Assembly (NCBI GenBank): GCA_039989895.1
Contig: JBDXGY010000005.1
Span: forward strand, 248,001-312,000
Direction of reading: 5' to 3'
Source: Hyphomicrobiales bacterium
Lineage (GTDB): Bacteria; Pseudomonadota; Alphaproteobacteria; Rhizobiales; JACESI01
DNA length: 64,000 nucleotides
The notes under the pieces were generated by a model. It did not search any database and had not been told where the DNA came from. It worked only from the letters and a program-made list of their open reading frames with translations. Position 1 is the first letter of the stretch, and every line of letters begins with the position of its first letter. Both the position numbers and the translations under genes were made by a program. Shown here one piece after another: positions 24,983-34,703 of the stretch.

Positions 24983-25057
24983 GCTTAGACACGAAGATAT
25001 GCCGAAGGCAACTTCGAATCGGGTTATATATTCTCACAAACATTGAGAGCCACCTGT

Positions 25058-25663
25058 ATGCCTAAGTCCGTTACCGGCCCAGAAATTGAGCGCCTTGTAC
25101 AATTACTTGCTAAATTGCCCGGCCTTGGCCCGCGATCAGCGCGCCGTGCCGTGCTTCATCTTGTAAAGAATAAAGACAAACTCATGGCCCCGCTTGGGGC
25201 AGCAATGGCTGACGCGGTATCGAACATTGTTGAATGTCGCGCATGCGGAAATGTCGACACCTCTTCACCTTGCACCATCTGTAAGGACCAAAGCCGCGAC
25301 ATGACAACACTCGTGGTCGTAGAAGATGTCGCCGATCTTTGGGCGCTTGAACGCGCCATGGCTGTTAAAGGGGTCTATCACGTCCTTGGCGGCACACTCT
25401 CACCTCTAGACGGCATTGGCCCTGAAGACTTGAACATTAATGGATTGATCGACAGAGTTCATGAAAGCGATGTAAATGAGGTTATACTGGCCGTGAATGC
25501 CACCGTGGAAGGGCAAACGACTGCCCACTACATTATGGATCAATTGAGTAGTGAAGGTGTGCAGGTATCTCGTCTTGCTCATGGTGTGCCAGTGGGCGGT
25601 GAACTTGATTATCTTGACGAGGGCACACTTTCTGCCGCAATGCGCCAGCGCACAGCCTTATAA
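25058..25663 (+). CDS. recR: Recombination protein RecR
   Basis: 201 residues. Helix-hairpin-helix near 18-40 ([11 protein letters not shown]), zinc finger C60-x2-C63-x8-C72-x2-C75, and a Toprim domain (about 80-180) with the [14 protein letters not shown] segment. With RecF/RecO it loads RecA at single-strand gaps. ATG 25058 gives the standard N-terminus; a TTG five codons upstream is not needed. It is complete. Confidence 0.95.
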   Translation: MPKSVTGPEIERLVQLLAKLPGLGPRSARRAVLHLVKNKDKLMAPLGAAMADAVSNIVECRACGNVDTSSPCTICKDQSRDMTTLVVVEDVADLWALERAMAVKGVYHVLGGTLSPLDGIGPEDLNINGLIDRVHESDVNEVILAVNATVEGQTTAHYIMDQLSSEGVQVSRLAHGVPVGGELDYLDEGTLSAAMRQRTAL

Positions 25664-25833
25664 GCGCCTTCACCTTATAAAATCATAAAACACGCCTTTG
25701 TTCAGGATTGCTTCAGCATCTTAAGTGTATATTCGCCCAATTCGAGACATAAAACGGTGAGATAACCTCTCTCTATCTGAAATTAGCCTTTTTCTCCCAT
25801 TAATTAGACGATAACAAAAGCGGAAATATTCCA

Positions 25834-26511
25834 ATGAACAAAATGATGAAAACTTCTGCCCTTATGGCAGCATTCTGTCTGGGTTTAGCGGGTTGTGTAA
25901 CAACACAAGACGCTTTCACTGGCGAGTCAAAAATCAGCCGCGCGGCTAAAGGTACTGGCATTGGTGCTGCTGGCGGCGCGCTTGCAGGTGCTTTGATCGG
26001 CAAGGCAAGTAATAATACAAGACGCGGCGCCTTGATTGGCGCAGGTATCGGTGCCTTAGCAGGCGGTGGTGTGGGCGTTTATCTCGATCGTCAAGAAGCT
26101 GAGCTGCGCCAACAGCTTCAAGGAACTGGCGTTAGCGTTACACGCAATGGTGATCAGATTATTTTGAATCTACCAAGCAATGTTACCTTTGCAAGTGGCG
26201 CTGATCAGGTTCAACCGAACTTCCATTCGGTTCTCAATTCAGTAGCTATCGTCTTGAATAAATATAATCAGACTCTTGTCGATGTCTTCGGCCATACAGA
26301 CAGTGATGGTGACGATACATCTAACTTCAACTTGTCACAGCGACGCGCAACAAATGTTGCCTCTTACCTTGCTACACAGGGTGTGGATGGACGCCGCTTT
26401 GCTATTCAAGGCTTTGGGGAACAGCGACCGATTGCAACAAATGCAACACCGGAAGGCAAATCCCAAAACCGTCGCGTAGAAATCCAGATTTCACCGCTGA
26501 CACAAAGCTAA
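25834..26511 (+). CDS. OmpA-family peptidoglycan-binding lipoprotein
   Basis: 225 residues. Lipoprotein signal with lipobox LAGC, acylated C21. A glycine-zipper double helix follows (about 46-90, alternating Gly in GIGAAGGALAGALIG and GAGIGALAGGGVG), then an OmpA C-terminal domain (about 110-222) with the peptidoglycan-binding region VFGHTDSDGDDTSNFNLSQ and the end SQNRRVEI. It anchors the outer membrane to the cell wall, in the YiaD/Pal-like group. It ends at a strong terminator shared with rmuC. Confidence 0.9.
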   Translation: MNKMMKTSALMAAFCLGLAGCVTTQDAFTGESKISRAAKGTGIGAAGGALAGALIGKASNNTRRGALIGAGIGALAGGGVGVYLDRQEAELRQQLQGTGVSVTRNGDQIILNLPSNVTFASGADQVQPNFHSVLNSVAIVLNKYNQTLVDVFGHTDSDGDDTSNFNLSQRRATNVASYLATQGVDGRRFAIQGFGEQRPIATNATPEGKSQNRRVEIQISPLTQS

Positions 26512-26532
26512 AAAACAAAATCCGAACAAACG

Positions 26533-26563
26533 AAGCCCCGAGTATATCTCGGGGCTTTTTTTA
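26533..26563 (+). terminator. Intrinsic terminator after the OmpA-like gene
   Basis: AAGCCCCGAG, loop TATAT, CTCGGGGCTT, then a run of T (to 26563). Ten GC-rich pairs make it a strong terminator; on the opposite strand the A-rich flank makes it usable for rmuC too, whose stop lies at 26561. Confidence 0.93.
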
Positions 26564-27778
26564 TTCACCAGCCAAAAGATCAGGTTGCGCGGGCTTTTGC
26601 ACCACGCTGCGGTCAGGCGCACCATCTTGACTTTGTTCCGCGCCGGCCTCGCCTGCAAAATCAAGCGCATCAATGCGACCGCCGCGCGTTGTAATTTTCT
26701 TGGTTGATGTCAGTATTTGCTCAACATCACGATTGGCTTGTGTGAAATGGGTTTGCAGCTTGCTGACCCGATCATCAAGGCGCACAACATCTTGCATAAG
26801 CGCCACAACTTCCTTTTGAATGATGTGCGCTTGATCACGCATGCGCTGATCACGTAAGACAGATTGAACAACTTGTATTGAGAGCATCAACAAAGATGGC
26901 GACACGATCACCACCCGTGAGCGGTGGGCTTTTTGCACAATGTCCTCAAAATGCTCATGAATATCAGCGAAAATACTTTCTGATGGCACAAACATAAAGG
27001 CTGTATCTTGGGTTTCACCAGTGATGAAATAACGCTCCGAGATGTCTTTAATATGTTTTTCCACATCACGGCGGAACTGGGTATGCGCCAAACGGATTTC
27101 TTCCGGGTTATCGCTTTGCCGCGCAGCGTTCCATGATTCAAGCGGAAATTTTGCATCCACAACCAAGGAAGGCGCATCATTGGGCATAAAAATCAAACAA
27201 TCCGGTCTGTTTCTATTCGATAAGGTTTCTTGGAACCCATAAGCCCCGTGCGGCAAGCCATCTTGTATGATTGTCTCCATGCGCGCTTGACCAAAAGCAC
27301 CGCGTGTTTGTTTGTTGGCCAGCACATTTTGTAGTTCGACTACTTGAGTGGAGAGCTTGGTGATATTGGATTGTGCTGTATCAATCACAGCAAGCCGCTC
27401 AGCCAATACCTTCAAGTTATCATGCGTGGATTTTGTCGTTTCCGTCATGTTTTGGCCCAGACGGTGACTCATCGTATCCATGCGCTCACCCAAAACACGG
27501 GTTAAATCCTGCTGTCTAGAACCAAAGACTTCCGCAAATGTCTGCATCCGGCCAGTCATTTCAGACTGAGCTTTGATCACCTCAGCCATCCTAGCATCCA
27601 TCTCTTTGGCTTGCATGCGCGTGACTGCCTCAAGAGCTGAACGACGCTGACCAGAACGCCAGATAGTAATAATAAGCAGCAGCAGCATGACCAAGAACAA
27701 AGCACCGGCTGCAATAAGCGCATCACCAAGCGAAATCGGGTGATTACCCAGTGTCAGGATGATATCTGTAAATTCCAT
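26561..27778 (-). CDS. rmuC: DNA recombination protein RmuC homologue
   Basis: 405 residues: one N-terminal membrane helix (about 18-42, LIAAGALFLVMLLLLIITIW), a long coiled coil (about 48-165), then the nuclease-like RmuC domain with FPNDAPSLVVDAKFPLESW-type core (PNDAP...DAKFPLE) and the FVPSESIFADI segment. RmuC limits inversions at short repeats. It converges on the OmpA-like gene. Confidence 0.92.
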   Translation of the reverse strand: MEFTDIILTLGNHPISLGDALIAAGALFLVMLLLLIITIWRSGQRRSALEAVTRMQAKEMDARMAEVIKAQSEMTGRMQTFAEVFGSRQQDLTRVLGERMDTMSHRLGQNMTETTKSTHDNLKVLAERLAVIDTAQSNITKLSTQVVELQNVLANKQTRGAFGQARMETIIQDGLPHGAYGFQETLSNRNRPDCLIFMPNDAPSLVVDAKFPLESWNAARQSDNPEEIRLAHTQFRRDVEKHIKDISERYFITGETQDTAFMFVPSESIFADIHEHFEDIVQKAHRSRVVIVSPSLLMLSIQVVQSVLRDQRMRDQAHIIQKEVVALMQDVVRLDDRVSKLQTHFTQANRDVEQILTSTKKITTRGGRIDALDFAGEAGAEQSQDGAPDRSVVQKPAQPDLLAGE

Positions 27779-27932
27779 GATTATTTCATACAGTGATTCT
27801 GAGGATGCGAAAATCGCACTTACTAGTTATTCCCTCCACGTCCACAAAGCTTGTCTCAGTTGATTTTATAATTTTGTTAACCAACACTCCATAGTATTAT
27901 AGATATTTTCAATATATGATAAGATTTCAACT

Positions 27933-29390
27933 ATGTTTGCTCGAAATGAATCTATCGCTCATAATTTAGAAAACACCGAAAATTCTGAATACTTAAATCA
28001 TCTTGAAAAAGAAAACCGCTCGTTAAAGACTGTTTTAAAAAAGATCGCACAAGGTCTAAGCAATTTTGGTTTAGATGTGGCTGATATATCAGGTTCTATT
28101 GAGACGATAGCATCGCAATCGGTAGATAACGCAAATAATTTTGACGAACTCATCGAAGATTTGAACGTGGTTGAAACCTCCGCGAATAGTATCACTGAGA
28201 GCATGACAAGCGCACGCAACGTGTCAGATCAAGTTGGCAGTGAACTGCAACAATCCCAAGACACGACAACACAAGCCATCACATCAATTGATGAGTTGAT
28301 CGCTGACGTATCGTCTTTTGATACCAACATGATCGAATTAAATGACGCTATGGAAAGTGTGCGTGCTGTTACAGGCATCATTGAAACCATAGCCCGTCAA
28401 ACCAACCTCCTCGCTCTCAATGCAACAATTGAAGCCGCACGAGCAGGCGAAGCTGGCAAAGGTTTTGCTGTCGTTGCAAGTGAAGTTAAACAGCTCGCCC
28501 AAAATACGACATCGGCGACAGAAGAAATTGATAGTACAATCAATCGCATCAAAACCGGCCTCGACGGCTTAAATGAACGATCAACAGGTGCCACCAAAAA
28601 AGCAGAAGTCGTTGGCGAAAAGGCTGGATCGTTCACATCAATGTTGTCAATGGTAAGCAATGCAATTGATGAAATTCAAGACTCAACAAAAGACGTCTCA
28701 TGCCGTAGTGACAAGGTCAGCGAAACTTGTGTTACATTCTCCAATGCCTTTGACACATTATCACAGAATACCAGCACCCAATCGACCGATCTGGTCAGTT
28801 TCAGCAAGCGACTACAAACGGTGGCAGATATGCTCGATGGCTTAGTCGTCGATGTCATTCAGTCCGGCGTTGATGTTGATGACGCAAAGTATATGGAATT
28901 GGCTAAATCGTATGGCTCGCAAGTATCAGCGGCCTTTGAAGACGGTATTGCTAATGGTCAGGTAACAGAAGCAAGCCTCTTTTCTCATGACTACAAAGTA
29001 GTTGAAGGGTCAAATCCTGAGCAGTTTCTGGTGCCTTATCTCAGTTTTGCAGAAGAGGTATTGGTACCTCTCCAAGAAGCTATCGCGAGCGAGAATTCAA
29101 CTGTTGTTTATGTTATCGCGACCGATACCAAAGGGTATCTGCCTTCCCATCTATTGAAGTTTTCCAAGCCTCAAGGGCAGGATCCTGAATGGAACACCGC
29201 GAATTCCCGCAACCGTCGCATTTTCACCGACAAAGTAGGCCAACGAGCTGCTAAGAACGAATCCCCTCTTTTGCTTCAGACCTACCGCCGCGATATGGGT
29301 AATGGAAACTTTGTTATCATGAAAGAACTGAATGTCCCCATCATGGTCAATGGCAGACGCTGGGGCAATGTCAGGCTTGCGTTTAAATAG
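27933..29390 (+). CDS. Soluble methyl-accepting chemotaxis-type receptor
   Basis: 485 residues without membrane helices or signal peptide. Residues about 15-310 are a coiled-coil signalling domain, with the tip near 150-187 ([20 protein letters not shown], the CheA/CheW contact). The C-terminal part (about 320-485) is a globular module with [16 protein letters not shown] and [12 protein letters not shown], of the kind seen at the end of some cytoplasmic chemoreceptors, probably a sensor. Reversed order (signal domain first, sensor last) is notable. No che genes lie nearby. It ends three bases before the convergent ugd gene. Confidence 0.85.
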   Translation: MFARNESIAHNLENTENSEYLNHLEKENRSLKTVLKKIAQGLSNFGLDVADISGSIETIASQSVDNANNFDELIEDLNVVETSANSITESMTSARNVSDQVGSELQQSQDTTTQAITSIDELIADVSSFDTNMIELNDAMESVRAVTGIIETIARQTNLLALNATIEAARAGEAGKGFAVVASEVKQLAQNTTSATEEIDSTINRIKTGLDGLNERSTGATKKAEVVGEKAGSFTSMLSMVSNAIDEIQDSTKDVSCRSDKVSETCVTFSNAFDTLSQNTSTQSTDLVSFSKRLQTVADMLDGLVVDVIQSGVDVDDAKYMELAKSYGSQVSAAFEDGIANGQVTEASLFSHDYKVVEGSNPEQFLVPYLSFAEEVLVPLQEAIASENSTVVYVIATDTKGYLPSHLLKFSKPQGQDPEWNTANSRNRRIFTDKVGQRAAKNESPLLLQTYRRDMGNGNFVIMKELNVPIMVNGRRWGNVRLAFK

Positions 29391-29393
29391 GCC

Positions 29394-30563
29394 TTAATCA
29401 GCGTGGAAAAGATCTCGTGTGAAGACCTTGCTGCGCACATCGTTTAAATCTTCATGCCACCGGTTAGCAACAATGATATCCGCGCTCGATTTAAAGGATT
29501 CAAGATCGCGGACAATCTCGGCGCCGAAGAGTTTTTCATCCTCAAATGCCGGTTCATAGATTATGATTTCAGCACCTTTCGCATTTATCCGCTTCATGAC
29601 ACCTTGTACGGAAGAACTGCGGAAATTGTCAGAATCTTGCTTCATCACCAACCTATAAATGCCAACGGTTTTAGGTTTTGATTCAAGGATGGCATTTGCA
29701 ATCACATCCTTGCGCGTTGTATTGGCGCTCACAATAGCCGAGATCAGGTTTTGCGGTACACTAGAATAATTTGCGACCAATTGTTTGGTATCCTTTGGCA
29801 GGCAATAGCCACCATAACCAAAGGAAGGGTTGTTGTAGCCCTCACCGATACGAGGATCGAAACAAACCCCGCGAATGATTTGTTCTGAATCCAAGCCGTC
29901 ATGCATGGCAAAAGAATCAAGTTCATTAAAATAAGCCACGCGCATCGCAAGATAGGTATTAGAAAACAGCTTAATCGCTTCAGCTTCCGCGGAGCCAGTG
30001 AGCACGACATCAACGTCAGGTTTTGCAGTCGCCTTTTTCAAAATATCAGCGATTAGCGCACCGCGTTCCCCCGTATCTCCAACAACAATTCTGGAGGGAT
30101 ACAAATTGTCATAAAGTGCTTTTCCTTCTCTTAGAAACTCTGGAGAAAAAATGACATTATTTGTATTAAATTGTGCGTTGGCCCGTTTTGTATAACCAAC
30201 TGGGATGGTCGATTTAATAACGATCACGGCCTTTGGGCATAGACCAAGGGCTTGCTGAATAGAATGGTCTACTGTTTTTGTATTGAAATAATTCTTTTCA
30301 GGGTCGTAATCTGTGGGCGTTGCAATGATGACCACATCTGCGCCAGGAAAAGCTTCATCTGGATTGGTTGTCGCAACAAGATGCAGTTTTTCCTCTGATA
30401 GAATTTTTTCTGCGAGCTCATCACACACCGAGGATTGACGATTATTAAGCGCATCCACCCGCGCTTTTGAAATATCAAAAGCTCTGACTTCATTATCGCG
30501 AGACAGTAAAACTGACATTGCCAAACCAACATAGCCGAGACCAACAACAGTTATTTTTTTCAT
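29394..30563 (-). CDS. ugd: UDP-glucose 6-dehydrogenase
   Basis: 389 residues, short-form Ugd. NAD-binding GLGYVGL at 8-14, catalytic Cys C254 in [14 protein letters not shown], and the substrate loop SPEFLREG. It oxidises UDP-glucose to UDP-glucuronate in the cytoplasm for polysaccharide or lipid A decoration. The Ugd assignment over GDP-mannose dehydrogenase rests on the [18 protein letters not shown] segment. No polysaccharide genes adjoin it here. Confidence 0.9.
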   Translation of the reverse strand: MKKITVVGLGYVGLAMSVLLSRDNEVRAFDISKARVDALNNRQSSVCDELAEKILSEEKLHLVATTNPDEAFPGADVVIIATPTDYDPEKNYFNTKTVDHSIQQALGLCPKAVIVIKSTIPVGYTKRANAQFNTNNVIFSPEFLREGKALYDNLYPSRIVVGDTGERGALIADILKKATAKPDVDVVLTGSAEAEAIKLFSNTYLAMRVAYFNELDSFAMHDGLDSEQIIRGVCFDPRIGEGYNNPSFGYGGYCLPKDTKQLVANYSSVPQNLISAIVSANTTRKDVIANAILESKPKTVGIYRLVMKQDSDNFRSSSVQGVMKRINAKGAEIIIYEPAFEDEKLFGAEIVRDLESFKSSADIIVANRWHEDLNDVRSKVFTRDLFHAD

Positions 30564-30711
30564 ATCGCATTAAAACCTTTGCCTATTTGTCGCTCTCATT
30601 AGCTACCATTTGGATGCTATTGGATACCGTTTACTCTTAATCATCATAAATGAAAAGACATTGTCAGGCTTAGATTTGGGTCAGGACTATTGCAGATGAT
30701 ACAAAAGAAAA

Positions 30712-30750
30712 AGCTTGAGCGACCGTCTTAAGTCAACTCAAGCTCTTATG
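30712..30750 (-). terminator. Terminator after the His-rich outer-membrane-type gene
   Basis: AGCTTGAG (30712-30719) pairs with CTCAAGCT (30737-30744) around a 17-base loop. On the minus strand the stem is followed by TTTTTCTTTT, so it ends the transcript coming from znuA and the downstream gene. Confidence 0.75.
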
Positions 30751-30778
30751 TTCTTGAATAAGCCCTCAATTGAGGTGC

Positions 30779-31630
30779 TTACTTGGCTCCGAATTTATAT
30801 TCGATATTGAACGACAAAACTGCATCTGACGATTCATCATTCAAACCAAACAAGACCGCAGCCCGTGGCTCAAGGACGTGTCCATTTGGCAATTCATATT
30901 CATAATAAATGGCAGGACCAGCAAGATGTTCTTGCTCATTACCACCACCAAATAGGCCTTCGAATTCACCAAAATTCTCAAAGCCTATGCCGACTGAATC
31001 ACTTACAGGGAAAATAACTTGGGATGCATAAGCGAGACCAGCATCTTCACCGCTTTCGAAGGGTATTTCTACGAGGAGGTTACCAACCCAGTCAAAAGGG
31101 CCTAATCCCGCTTCAAAAACTGGCCCAACCTCAAGAGCACCTTCGCTGATACCGCCTTCTCTTGGAATTTCAAGCGCAGTAAAGAGCCCTAGTGAAAATT
31201 CACCATGTTCATCATCTTCATCAGCAGCGCTCTCTTTTTCATCTTTATCGTGACCGTGATCATGGTCGCCAAAAAATGGCAAAAGGAGAAGGTTTTCAAA
31301 CTCAAAACCCTCAATCTCAGGGCTTTCACCGCGCGGGTTTGCCACTTCAACAGCAACCGTAAATTTCCAAAAATCCGTTAGCCCATAGCCAATCGCGAAT
31401 TCATGTGCCGAGCGCTCGTCGCCTTCTTCAACATTAGAAAGGCCAAAGCCATTAAGGACTTCAATCTCTATTTCATCTTTTGTAACATCAGGATGGACGA
31501 CTTCAAATATACCCGCTTGGGCATTTGCTTGCGAGGTAATCCCTGTTTGCATAACCAATGATATAGCGGCCGTTGTCATAGCGGCTAGAATAAATTTGGT
31601 TGGGGTATATTTTCTAAATAGTTTCATCAT
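30779..31630 (-). CDS. Secreted beta-rich protein with His/Asp-rich loop, zinc locus
   Basis: About 283 residues, signal peptide to about 37 (positively charged start, hydrophobic core, ANAQA cleavage region). The rest has alternating beta strands with aromatic residues, like an outer-membrane barrel, and a His/Asp/Glu-rich loop near 115-140 (DHDHGHDKDEKE). I do not recognise a named family. It lies directly downstream of znuA on the same strand and before a terminator, so it is likely zinc-repressed and involved in zinc capture at the outer membrane (inference). Start is MMKLFRKY; ATG 31627 is equally possible. Confidence 0.7.
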   Translation of the reverse strand: MMKLFRKYTPTKFILAAMTTAAISLVMQTGITSQANAQAGIFEVVHPDVTKDEIEIEVLNGFGLSNVEEGDERSAHEFAIGYGLTDFWKFTVAVEVANPRGESPEIEGFEFENLLLLPFFGDHDHGHDKDEKESAADEDDEHGEFSLGLFTALEIPREGGISEGALEVGPVFEAGLGPFDWVGNLLVEIPFESGEDAGLAYASQVIFPVSDSVGIGFENFGEFEGLFGGGNEQEHLAGPAIYYEYELPNGHVLEPRAAVLFGLNDESSDAVLSFNIEYKFGAK

Positions 31631-31788
31631 ATCAACTTTCAAACTCTGATAATTTCTTACTTTGGTTAGTGCTCTGTTCAACCACCAGCAATGGGGAGGC
31701 GATAAAACAAAATACCATTACTGTACAAGCGCTTATTATGACAAAATGCCATATGGAACGCATGATCTAACGCAATCTACTGGCTTGC

Positions 31789-32877
31789 TTATGTGAGGCA
31801 GCCCTTGAAGGAAGCCGCCATGTTTTGGATTAATTGGAAATAAAGATTTGGGCCCGCATCAAGCCGTGCGCCGAGAGGGTCAATGATGCCTGATTTTGCC
31901 TTTGTGCCCTCAATTACGGTCGATACCAGCTTGGACTCAAATTGTGGTTCGGCAAACACGCAAGCTGCATCCAATCCTTTAAGTTTCGTTCTAATTTCAC
32001 TGATGCGCTCTGCACCTGGTAAGACTTCTGGAGAAACCGTGATCGAGCCAGATGCCGTCACATCAAAGCGCTTTTCAAAATATTGATAAGCATCATGAAA
32101 GACGATGAAATTCTTATCATGGAGTGGTTTCAATTCGGCGGCTACATCAGCAATTAAGACGTCAATCTTGCTGGATATAGCTTTGGCATTGGCTTCATAC
32201 TTGCCGGCATTAGCTGGGTCAGCTTCAACAAGTGTTTCTTCGATTTCGTGGACGAGCGCTTTCGCATTTACAGGATCAAGCCAGACATGGGCATCATGTG
32301 CGCCGTGCGCCTCGTGATCGTGTCCCGCCTTTTTGTGTTCTTTATGATCAGACTTGGCTTTCTTATCATGATCATCATGGTCATCGTGCTTGTCATGCTT
32401 ATCATGCTTGTCATGATCATCGTGCTTGTCATGATCATCGTGCCCGGCCGTTTCTTTGTGATCATCTTTTTCTTCGTGCCCATGCCCATCAAAGGCACCG
32501 CCCTCACGAAACTCATGCTTTATAAGATCGTGGGCATCAATCAGTTCAACCGATTTGGCCTTTGCAGCGATGGTCTCAAGAGATTTTTCAAGGAAAGGCT
32601 CAAGATCATGCCCTATCCAGAACACAATATTTGCAGCTTCCAGCATTTTGGCCTGCGAAGGCTTTAAAGCATAATTATGCGGGGACGCGGCACCTTGAAC
32701 AATCAACCCTGGCTTTCCAACACCTTCCATTACTGCCGCCACGAGCGAATGGACCGGCTTGATTGAAGCAACCACATTAACATCAGCTTTGGCGACACTT
32801 AGTGGCGCAAGGTAAGGCACAGCAGGGGACGCAAAAAGCAATGTCACGGACAGAGAGAGTAATTTTAAACCACGCAA
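31789..32877 (-). CDS. znuA: Zinc ABC transporter substrate-binding protein
   Basis: About 362 residues: signal peptide, then a cluster A-I metal receptor. The fold's His ligands are visible (SIKPVHSLVAAV, GAASPHNYALKPS, and HVWLDP), with a long His/Asp-rich loop (about 125-200, repeats of HDDHDK) between them that gathers Zn2+. Start: AGGAG overlaps a GTG at 32886, so the TTG at 32877, eight bases after it, is more likely; GTG 32886 is the alternative. It is divergent from znuC across a candidate Zur box. Confidence 0.93.
   Translation of the reverse strand: MRGLKLLSLSVTLLFASPAVPYLAPLSVAKADVNVVASIKPVHSLVAAVMEGVGKPGLIVQGAASPHNYALKPSQAKMLEAANIVFWIGHDLEPFLEKSLETIAAKAKSVELIDAHDLIKHEFREGGAFDGHGHEEKDDHKETAGHDDHDKHDDHDKHDKHDKHDDHDDHDKKAKSDHKEHKKAGHDHEAHGAHDAHVWLDPVNAKALVHEIEETLVEADPANAGKYEANAKAISSKIDVLIADVAAELKPLHDKNFIVFHDAYQYFEKRFDVTASGSITVSPEVLPGAERISEIRTKLKGLDAACVFAEPQFESKLVSTVIEGTKAKSGIIDPLGARLDAGPNLYFQLIQNMAASFKGCLT
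32364..32443 (-). repeat. Tandem repeats coding the ZnuA His/Asp loop
   Basis: Degenerate 9-18 base units; the clearest is TTGTCATGATCATCGTGC twice in perfect tandem (32408-32425 and 32426-32443), encoding HDDHDK on the minus strand. In-frame unit length allows loop length change. Confidence 0.8.
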
Positions 32878-32912
32878 GACAAGCACTCCTAATAAATATA
32901 CAAAGATGTGTT

Positions 32913-32929
32913 ATGTTATTGTATTACAT
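32913..32929. promoter_or_regulatory. Candidate Zur box between znuA and znuC
   Basis: ATGTTATTGTATTACAT is an A/T-rich imperfect palindrome (six of eight pairs about a central G), in the divergent promoter region of znuA and znuCB-zur. Zur-family repressors bind such sites when zinc is ample; the zur gene is the last in the znuCB operon. Confidence 0.5.
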
Positions 32930-33004
32930 TATTGCGTGATGGTATAACCAGTGCCATAAGATATAGCAAGAGCTATTGACGAAAAAAGAGTCTTCTTGAA
33001 AACA

Positions 33005-33859
33005 ATGTCGAATATACCTGAACCCCTTGTCACGCTGGATAATGCCGGCATTCACCGTGCAGGCAACTGGCTTGTGCGGGGTGTGAGCTTTTCTATAGAA
33101 GCGGGAGAAATTGTAACGCTGATCGGTCCGAACGGTTCGGGGAAATCCACAACCGCCAAAATGGCCCTTGGTATTATCAAGCCGGATGAAGGTTCGGTGA
33201 CCCGCAAACAAAATTTGAATATCTCCTATGTACCGCAGAAACTTGAGATTGATTGGACGCTGCCGCTTAGTGTTCGCCGTTTCATGCGATTGACCGGCAA
33301 CGTCAGCACTAATGAGGCTGACAAAGCCATGACTGCCACAGGTGTCAATCATATGGCCGATGCGGAGATGCGAACGCTTTCAGGGGGTGAGTTTCAGCGC
33401 GCCATGCTAGCGCGCGCGATTGCACGCAAACCTGACTTGCTGGTCCTCGATGAGCCAGTGCAAGGGGTCGATTTTACTGGTGAGATTGCCCTTTATGATC
33501 TCATCAAAAACATTCGCGATGAAATTCAATGCGGCATATTACTGATTTCCCATGATCTGCATGTGGTAATGGCCGCCACTGACCGCGTTATGTGTTTGAA
33601 TGGCCATGTTTGTTGTTCAGGCACACCAACAGTTGTTGCATCAAGTCCGGAATATCAAGCTCTGTTTGGCGCACGGGCGACCTCTACGCTCGCAGTTTAT
33701 GAACATCACCACGATCACACCCATTTGCCCAATGGCCTCATCCAACATAGCGATGGCACCATTACCGACCATTGCCACCCCGATGACGGCCATCACCACC
33801 ATGATGACGTATCAGACGAGAAGCATTCCCTTAAAAGGGAGACAAAACACGATGCTTGA
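33005..33859 (+). CDS. znuC: Zinc ABC transporter ATPase with His-rich tail
   Basis: 284 residues. ATPase core 1-225: Walker A GPNGSGKST at 41-49, signature LSGGEFQ, Walker B LLVLDEPVQGVD and the switch His in LISHDLH. A tail from about 232 contains many His residues (EHHHDHTH and DDGHHHHDD) and may bind zinc. Start: ATG 33005; a TTG at 32996 is closer to AAAGAG and also possible. It overlaps znuB by eight bases. Confidence 0.93.
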   Translation: MSNIPEPLVTLDNAGIHRAGNWLVRGVSFSIEAGEIVTLIGPNGSGKSTTAKMALGIIKPDEGSVTRKQNLNISYVPQKLEIDWTLPLSVRRFMRLTGNVSTNEADKAMTATGVNHMADAEMRTLSGGEFQRAMLARAIARKPDLLVLDEPVQGVDFTGEIALYDLIKNIRDEIQCGILLISHDLHVVMAATDRVMCLNGHVCCSGTPTVVASSPEYQALFGARATSTLAVYEHHHDHTHLPNGLIQHSDGTITDHCHPDDGHHHHDDVSDEKHSLKRETKHDA

Positions 33860-34703
33860 CGACTTCTTCATTCGCGCAATTATTGCAGGCATTGGCGTTG
33901 CGCTTATTGCAGGGCCGTTGGGCTGCTTTATTGTCTGGCGCAGGCTTGCTTATTTCGGCGATACCTTGTCGCACGCGGCGCTACTTGGCGTGGCGCTTGC
34001 TTTTTTGTTTGAGATAAACATCACACTTGCCGTCTTTGCTATCTCTGCTTGTGTTTCACTTGCGCTTTTATTGTTACGGCGCCATGCAACCCTTTCAAGC
34101 GATGCACTGCTCGGTCTTCTGGCTCATTCTTCGCTGGCGTTAGGTCTCGTTGCTCTTGCATTCATGACGTGGGTCCGCATTGATCTAATGGGCTTCTTAT
34201 TCGGCGATATCTTGGCTGTGTCCAAACCAGATATTGCCATCATTTGGCTTGGTGGTCTTATTGTGCTTGGTATCCTTGCCGCTATCTGGCGCCCGCTTTT
34301 TGCAGCGACGGTCAACCACGAATTGAGTGAAGCTGAGGGTATGAGGCCAGAACGGGCTAATATCATCTTCATGCTTTTAATGGCCGCAGTCATTGCCATT
34401 TCAATGAAGATTGTTGGTGTGTTATTGATCACTGCCATGCTGATTATTCCTGCGGCCACTGCGCGCCGGTTTTCTTTTGGTCCTGAGCAGATGGCGCTTT
34501 GGGCGGCCCTCATTGGAGCAACCTCTGTCGTTGGCGGTTTATTCGGGTCACTAGAATGGGACACACCCGCTGGCCCCAGCATCGTTGTGGCTGCTCTCGC
34601 CCTTTTCATTCTCTCCCTCTTTTATCGTTCCCCAAACAGAACTAAAAATACTAACGCCGAGAACAAGCATTCAAATAAACCTCGAAAAGGAAACCGATCA
34701 TGA
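33852..34703 (+). CDS. znuB: Zinc ABC transporter permease
   Basis: 283-residue inner-membrane protein of the ABC-3 family, eight or nine helices, with WRRLAYFGDTLSHAALLGVAL near the N-terminus as the family hallmark. It forms the zinc channel with ZnuC. The true start (ATG 33852, GGGAG upstream) lies inside the end of znuC; the longer frame through znuC is an artefact. Its C-terminus is polar and Asn/Lys-rich. Its stop overlaps the zur start. Confidence 0.94.
   Translation: MLDDFFIRAIIAGIGVALIAGPLGCFIVWRRLAYFGDTLSHAALLGVALAFLFEINITLAVFAISACVSLALLLLRRHATLSSDALLGLLAHSSLALGLVALAFMTWVRIDLMGFLFGDILAVSKPDIAIIWLGGLIVLGILAAIWRPLFAATVNHELSEAEGMRPERANIIFMLLMAAVIAISMKIVGVLLITAMLIIPAATARRFSFGPEQMALWAALIGATSVVGGLFGSLEWDTPAGPSIVVAALALFILSLFYRSPNRTKNTNAENKHSNKPRKGNRS

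Noticed and set aside
32248-32667. Plus-strand frame opposite znuA rich in Ile/Met/Val/His
   Set aside because: It is the antisense of the HDDHDK repeats; the apparent hydrophobic protein is an artefact of the repeat.
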